Position numbers and translations under genes: made by a program | Assembly: GCA_046313675.1 (NCBI GenBank) | Contig: JBKBXU010000168.1 | Span: forward strand, 1 to 9,799 | Length of the DNA stretch: 9,799 bases | Source: JBKBXU01 sp046313675 | GTDB taxonomy: Bacteria; Bacteroidota; Bacteroidia; Cytophagales; Cytophagaceae | Reading direction: 5' to 3' | Part shown: piece after piece, positions 5,288 through 9,799 of the stretch | Layout: every line of letters starts with the position of its first letter | Position numbering within the stretch: position 1 is the stretch's first letter | Notes under the pieces: model-generated | The model's database searches: none | Told to the model about the DNA's origin: nothing | The model's input: the letters and a program-made list of their open reading frames with translations, nothing else

Positions 5288-8200
5288 ATGACGAACTTTG
5301 ATTTCCATAGGCTATTATTTCCAAGTGAATTTGAAAAATTATGCCTTGATATATTAAAAATAAGGGAACCAGGACTAGAGTTTAGAACATTTGGAGAATG
5401 GAAAGACAATGGTATTGATATATTATGCACTTCGGAAAACAAACAGATCATAGGACAATGTAAACGATACAACCCCAATAACTATAATTCCTTTAAACAA
5501 AGTTTAAAAAGAGAAGTAAAAAAGTGTAAAAAAGAAAATCCCGAAAGGTATATCCTTTTATCTAGTGTAACTCTTGGGGTAGATCAATTCAATGAAATTG
5601 AAGAATTATTTGAAGGATATCTTAAAAGGAGCGATATCATTGATAGCGAAAAATTAAATGAATTTCTAAGGGACGAAAAGAATTATGGTCACATATTTAA
5701 AGCTCATTCAAAGCTTTTAGTGCCAAACTTTCAATCACTTGAATTAGCTCTTGATAAAGTTGTACATAGGAAATATTACCAAAAAACAACTTGTTTTTTG
5801 AACGAAATAGAATCTAAACACAGGCTTTTTCATCATACAGACCAACTTCCCTTCTTAATTAAACATCTTGAAGAAAATAAAGTCCTTATTCTTACGGGGA
5901 ATCCTGGAGTAGGCAAAACTGCTACCGCTATGATGATTGCAAATTACTTTTTAAATAAAAAAGTAAAGGACTTAATTTTTCTTGAAGAAAGAGATTATGT
6001 TGAAGTATTAAGCATTATTGATGAAAATAGATTAGTTATAGTTGATGATTTTTGGGGTCAAAAATTCAGTCCTGAAATAAAAAACCACAGCACATTTCAA
6101 AGAGAATTTCAAAGGATTATTAGCCACTTTATAAACTCAGACAATCGTTTTCTCATTCTTACTTCAAGAGATTACGTGATAAAAGATGTGCTTAAAGTTG
6201 CTGAACAAGAAACTGAAATCCTGTTAAATGAAAACAAGTGTATCATAAACATCGAAGAGTGTACTGATGAAGAAAAGGTTAAGATATTACTCAATCACTT
6301 ATTGTTTTACGATTTTGACTTAAGTTATATTAAGCGCGCACATTACGATAATGATTTTGAGTACATTATTAAGCACAAAAATTATTCTCCAAGACACTTA
6401 GACTTCTTTATAAGAAAATACCTTAAAGAAGATTATCAGTCTTCACATGCTTTTTATAAATCACTACACAAATATTTAGACAATCCCTCAATCTTTTGGA
6501 ATGAAGCATTTCAAAAGTTGAATCCAACGGCCAAATCTATTCTTCTGATATTATTAGTTTCAGGTGACCCAATGAGCATCAATGACCTGAGAAGTACCTT
6601 TGACGATATCCAAATAGAGGTACGCAGAATTTTGAATGAGGCCATCATTCCCTTAGATTTTAATAGAGAACTTAAAAACCTTGACGAATTCTATATTTCA
6701 ATCGGACAAGACGGATACTATTATTCATCAGTTGTCCAATTTCAAAGCCCAGGAATTAAAGATTATCTTTTAGAGTTTCTTCGAAATGAAGGTTATCTAT
6801 GGATACAACCCATCATTTTAAATGCCAAATTTTTCAACCAATTAACCTTTGTTTTTAGTACAAAGGAGGAAGATGTCAGTGATTACGAATCCGACACTCC
6901 TTTATTTGGGAAAAAGATCCTCCTAAGTAAAAATCTATTAGACTTGCTAAAGCATAAACTACTTTCTGAATTTGAAGATTTGAACTTTTGTAATTACGAT
7001 GGGAAAGAACTAACAGATGAGCTAACCCGATATAATTCGAAAGATGAAACCAAGTACTTTAAATTAATTGAATTAAATCATTTATTCCCTATTGAGCATG
7101 AAGAAAATCATGATGTTAGAGACTTTATTCTTGAAAAAGTTCTGGCGGATATTCTAAGTTTCAGTTATGATGGGAAACTAGTTGCTCATCGTTCTATGAT
7201 CTATTTTCCCAGTGTTATAAAATTTCTTTATTTATATCTAAATGTTAAACCAAATGAAATCATTCAGAAATACTATAACAGTATATCATTTGCTACTGAA
7301 TATGAATACTTTTACGGTTTTAAAAAAATTTTTCCCCAAGAGTTTGAAAAGTTCTATCACAATAATATTCATAAGATAAGAAAACACATTAAAGAGCTAA
7401 TCTTTGACGACATTGACTATTATCTCAATGAAGAAGAGGAGGGCATTGGTATGGAATTAGATTATTTATTAAGTGCAGGAATAGAAGAACTACGTAAACT
7501 GTATAAGTTAAGAATCACAGATAGATTTATCCAAAACTTGGAAGCGTCATTTGATATAAATTGTTCTTCTCTCCGAAAAAATAAAAAGTCTCAAAAGAAA
7601 TTTAAAAGAAGTTCTACAGGGTTTAAAAATAAATATGAACCTAAACCCTATACTTCTATAATTGATGAATATCTGCCAACTGAAGATGAAACATATAACC
7701 CTCTACAATTTTTAAGGACGCATGGTCATGTAGAACTTATCAAAGAAGTCAAAAACAGTAAATCAGCATTGTCTAGCCTGAAGAGTAATAAGGAGATATT
7801 TGAAACACTATGTCATTTTATAGTTGAATGTGAAATAGTGGTAAAGAACTTAGATACCTGCCAGTTATTAGACTTGTACATTAAATACTATTGTAACAAA
7901 AATAATATTGAGAAAGATTGTCTGATAAAAATTGGTTTCAGGATTATTGAAGAACTAAACCAAACCGATCATTACAGTATCACTAAGTCTAAAATAAACG
8001 AAATTATTAAAGAATTAAAGTTGCTTAATTTCCAAATTAAGGATTTAAGTCCAGTAATTATTCCTTACAAGAATTGGTTTAGATTTAGTCATTCTGATAT
8101 AGAAAAATACATTCTCACAAAATATATTGACTTCTTCGAAGGTGAGCAATTCTTAAGGTCAATAAACGAATTTTTATGTGTGCCAAATGATATAAAGCTT

Positions 8201-8779
8201 CTTGAATTCATTCAAACTGCTAATGAAAACAAACTTTGGGGTTTTTATATCATTCCTGAGCTAAAAAGATTGTTGAAAAACATAAATCTTATCAATCAAC
8301 AAGAAACCATACTTTCATTTGTTGATTTTTTTAACATTGAATTTGAGCTAGCATGGAATAAAAAGGAAAAGGTTTTTGAGGTTTATACTTCCTCTAACGT
8401 AGAATCTCATTATGAGCATATCTTATTATTTTGTAAGAAGGAATTCAATATTCATGATTTTGAAACTTACTTTTTAAAGGATTATCAAAACGAAGATACA
8501 ATTCTTAGGCTAGGTATTAATACAAAAGTTGTAAACAAATTAGTTAAACAAGTTATATGCACCGTTTCGAAAAAAACTGCTAACTATTGTATGAGTGAAG
8601 AGCAAGTAGCGGTTTTTGAAATAAAGCTATTGGATTTTCTTAAATTGGATGAAAATTTTAAAATTGCTAAAGAAGTCGGAATGGTTTCATATGTAAATGA
8701 CTTGATTTTCAGTATAAGAAATATAATCGAAAATAAAAAAGTGCAGACAGCTACAAATTCACAACTAAATGGCAAATAG
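5288..8779 (+). CDS. Mrr-like restriction endonuclease fused to STAND (nSTAND3-like) NTPase, putative antiphage effector/sensor
   Basis: A 1163-residue protein. Residues ~1-145 form an Mrr-type PD-(D/E)xK nuclease: FEKLCLDIL (Glu15/16 region), then GID (Asp44) and QCK (Gln57-x-Lys59), so the catalytic core looks intact. Residues ~180-400 form a P-loop NTPase with Walker A GNPGVGKT (204-211), Walker B LVIVDDFWG (Asp253, Asp254), LTSRD (291-295) in the sensor position and YSPRHLDFFI (366-375). A winged-helix-like segment (~403-450) and FQSPGIKDYL (485-494) follow; the DDF-W-G, PR and F-SP--KDYL signatures point to nSTAND3. Residues ~500-1163 are helical with no recognised repeat family, and carry a Lys/Arg-rich stretch at 763-782. 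In known Avs-type proteins the C-terminal half recognises phage proteins and triggers NTPase-driven nuclease assembly; applying this here is inference. The gene is much more AT-rich than the thi genes, suggesting transfer. No membrane segment or signal peptide is seen. Confidence 0.85.
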   Translation: MTNFDFHRLLFPSEFEKLCLDILKIREPGLEFRTFGEWKDNGIDILCTSENKQIIGQCKRYNPNNYNSFKQSLKREVKKCKKENPERYILLSSVTLGVDQFNEIEELFEGYLKRSDIIDSEKLNEFLRDEKNYGHIFKAHSKLLVPNFQSLELALDKVVHRKYYQKTTCFLNEIESKHRLFHHTDQLPFLIKHLEENKVLILTGNPGVGKTATAMMIANYFLNKKVKDLIFLEERDYVEVLSIIDENRLVIVDDFWGQKFSPEIKNHSTFQREFQRIISHFINSDNRFLILTSRDYVIKDVLKVAEQETEILLNENKCIINIEECTDEEKVKILLNHLLFYDFDLSYIKRAHYDNDFEYIIKHKNYSPRHLDFFIRKYLKEDYQSSHAFYKSLHKYLDNPSIFWNEAFQKLNPTAKSILLILLVSGDPMSINDLRSTFDDIQIEVRRILNEAIIPLDFNRELKNLDEFYISIGQDGYYYSSVVQFQSPGIKDYLLEFLRNEGYLWIQPIILNAKFFNQLTFVFSTKEEDVSDYESDTPLFGKKILLSKNLLDLLKHKLLSEFEDLNFCNYDGKELTDELTRYNSKDETKYFKLIELNHLFPIEHEENHDVRDFILEKVLADILSFSYDGKLVAHRSMIYFPSVIKFLYLYLNVKPNEIIQKYYNSISFATEYEYFYGFKKIFPQEFEKFYHNNIHKIRKHIKELIFDDIDYYLNEEEEGIGMELDYLLSAGIEELRKLYKLRITDRFIQNLEASFDINCSSLRKNKKSQKKFKRSSTGFKNKYEPKPYTSIIDEYLPTEDETYNPLQFLRTHGHVELIKEVKNSKSALSSLKSNKEIFETLCHFIVECEIVVKNLDTCQLLDLYIKYYCNKNNIEKDCLIKIGFRIIEELNQTDHYSITKSKINEIIKELKLLNFQIKDLSPVIIPYKNWFRFSHSDIEKYILTKYIDFFEGEQFLRSINEFLCVPNDIKLLEFIQTANENKLWGFYIIPELKRLLKNINLINQQETILSFVDFFNIEFELAWNKKEKVFEVYTSSNVESHYEHILLFCKKEFNIHDFETYFLKDYQNEDTILRLGINTKVVNKLVKQVICTVSKKTANYCMSEEQVAVFEIKLLDFLKLDENFKIAKEVGMVSYVNDLIFSIRNIIENKKVQTATNSQLNGK

Positions 8780-9683
8780 CTGGAAAGTAAAATATTGGAG
8801 ATATATGGTTGCTGAAAACTTTGAAGAAGCAATCCCTCTTAAACTTGACAATTTTCCCAATTTATTTTTTAAGTTCCGAAAATTATCCGAAAGAACTATT
8901 GAGACTATTGAACAGAATTATATCTGGTTGGCTGAAATCTCTACACTAAATGACCCTTTCGAATGTTCAATACAATTTGATAATGATGAATGTTTACGAA
9001 AGTACTATGGATCTGAGGATTTCTATAAGTTTTTCATTCAATTAACAGGCCAAAAATTAACACAACAGGAAATAAAAAAATTAAAGACAGTAGAAAAACC
9101 ATTTCTTGAATACGCAAATATTTGCAAGAGTAGAAACATACCATTTATACAGTCTCCAGAAGATCAGATTAAGAAAGTACAAAATCGATGGGATGAAATT
9201 GTCGAAGAAACAAATAAGAACTTAAGAATTTGTAGTTTTAGCTTGAACAATAACTCTTTACTTTTATGGAGTCACTATGGTGATGAACATAAAGGAATTG
9301 CAATTGAATATGATTTCTTAGATGTTGAATACGTTAGAACCTTTCTACAACCGGTTATATATAGCAATAAAGTTCATAAAATCGGAATTTTTGAAGAATA
9401 TACAACAATGCAAATGATAGCATCTAGCTTAATAAAATCTAAAGATTGGGAATATGAACAAGAATGGAGATTGACAATTTTTAAACAAAAAGAAACTTTT
9501 CCTAAAAAATTAACTATTCCTAACCCAAAGGCTATCTATTTAGGGACAAGATTTGCTCAAAACGAAAAGGGACTTCGAGAAAAACTAACTGCTATTGCAA
9601 AAGAAAAAAACATATCCATATTTACAATGGAAAAACATCCAAACGAGTTCAAACTAATACAATCAAATAAGTACATCAGCTAA
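8769..9683 (+). CDS. DUF2971 family protein, partner of the upstream nuclease-NTPase
   Basis: A 304-residue soluble protein with the hallmarks of DUF2971: FFKFRKLSERTIETI (33-47), LNDPFEC (60-66), RICSFSLNN (153-161) running to LLLWSHYGDEHKGIAIEYDF (164-183), DWEYEQEWRL (226-235) and AIYLGTRF (255-262). The biochemical role of the family is not established as far as I know. The conserved aromatic, His and Glu residues look like an enzyme pocket, but that is a guess. The first ATG overlaps the end of the upstream gene by 11 bases. A second ATG at 8805 (Met13) lies 25 bases after that stop, with GGAG four bases before it, and leaves a more usual short leader. Either way the two genes must be one transcript. 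The gene shares the low GC of its neighbour. Confidence 0.85.
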   Translation: MANSWKVKYWRYMVAENFEEAIPLKLDNFPNLFFKFRKLSERTIETIEQNYIWLAEISTLNDPFECSIQFDNDECLRKYYGSEDFYKFFIQLTGQKLTQQEIKKLKTVEKPFLEYANICKSRNIPFIQSPEDQIKKVQNRWDEIVEETNKNLRICSFSLNNNSLLLWSHYGDEHKGIAIEYDFLDVEYVRTFLQPVIYSNKVHKIGIFEEYTTMQMIASSLIKSKDWEYEQEWRLTIFKQKETFPKKLTIPNPKAIYLGTRFAQNEKGLREKLTAIAKEKNISIFTMEKHPNEFKLIQSNKYIS

Positions 9684-9690
9684 TAACTAA

Positions 9691-9725
9691 GCATTCGTGT
9701 GGTCGGTACGACCCAGCATGAATGC
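9691..9725. repeat. Strong hairpin directly downstream of the DUF2971 gene
   Basis: GCATTC (9691-9696) pairs with GAATGC (9720-9725), continued by a G-U pair and TG/CA. After a 1x3 internal loop, GGTCG (9701-9705) pairs with CGACC (9709-9713) around a GTA loop. That is 14 paired bases in 35 nt, starting 7 bases after the stop codon. No U-run follows on either strand, so it is not a classical intrinsic terminator. It may still end or stabilise the transcript, or mark the end of a mobile or structured element. Confidence 0.6.
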
Positions 9726-9799
9726 AGTGTTGAACTGATCCATCAGCCTGATTTTCTCCTATGTGGATTGCTTAATTTTTATCAATGTTCCAGAAGCCC
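9726..9799. other. Right window edge, unidentified
   Basis: A small perfect stem CTGAT-CC-ATCAG lies at 9735-9746. The minus strand is open for only 23 codons (9758-9687), running through the hairpin. No gene, repeat family or tRNA could be recognised in what is visible; the sequence may belong to an element continuing outside the window. Confidence 0.3.

Noticed and set aside
9687..9758. Minus-strand 23-codon frame (EKIRLMDQFNT...) as the 3' end of a gene
   Set aside because: A stop lies directly upstream in the same frame, the stretch is short and it coincides with the hairpin. A transposase remnant is possible but cannot be supported.
9705..9799. 5' end of a group II intron
   Set aside because: The GTACGACC start is only loosely like the GUGYG consensus, and no further intron domains or reverse transcriptase are visible in the remaining bases.
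1..9799. CRISPR arrays, tRNA or rRNA genes
   Set aside because: No regularly spaced direct repeats and no cloverleaf or rRNA-like sequence were seen on either strand.

Overview
The window looks like a chromosomal segment of a member of the Bacteroidota, most likely Flavobacteriia. The evidence is the gene order thiD-thiE-thiG-thiH-thiF, the near absence of Shine-Dalgarno sequences before most starts, a low-GC genome with A/T-rich leaders, and an intergenic repeat of a style I associate with flavobacterial genomes. No genus can be fixed from the sequence alone.

Positions 1-2796 are the 3' half of a thiamine biosynthesis operon. It holds the C-terminal part of thiD (HMP/HMP-P kinase), then complete thiE (thiamine phosphate synthase), thiG (thiazole synthase) and thiH (radical SAM tyrosine lyase). 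These genes overlap by 4 to 11 bases and are clearly co-transcribed. ThiG and ThiH make the thiazole moiety, ThiD phosphorylates the pyrimidine, and ThiE joins the two. thiF (3223-4371), an E1-like adenylyltransferase with a C-terminal rhodanese domain that would activate the sulphur carrier ThiS, is separated from thiH by 426 bp. That gap holds a long imperfect inverted repeat (2856-2992).

Positions 4372-5287 are a scar-like junction. In order they hold a solitary antitoxin-like gene on the minus strand (4418-4639) with no toxin after it, a diverged second copy of the last 39 bases of thiF (4729-4767), a probable decayed beta-barrel gene fragment on the minus strand (4988-5163), and a structured inverted repeat (5194-5236) about 50 bp before the next gene.

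Positions 5288-9683 are a visibly more AT-rich two-gene unit. The first gene encodes a 1163-residue protein with an Mrr-like PD-(D/E)xK nuclease domain, a STAND-type P-loop NTPase (nSTAND3-like) and a long uncharacterised helical C-terminal half. The second, overlapping its end by 11 bases, encodes a DUF2971-family protein. The nuclease-STAND-sensor layout is that of known antiphage ATPases (Avs-like), so the pair is a candidate antiphage defence module inserted beside the thi locus. Its function is inferred and not shown. The module is bounded on the right by a strong hairpin (9691-9725), after which nothing could be identified to the end of the window.
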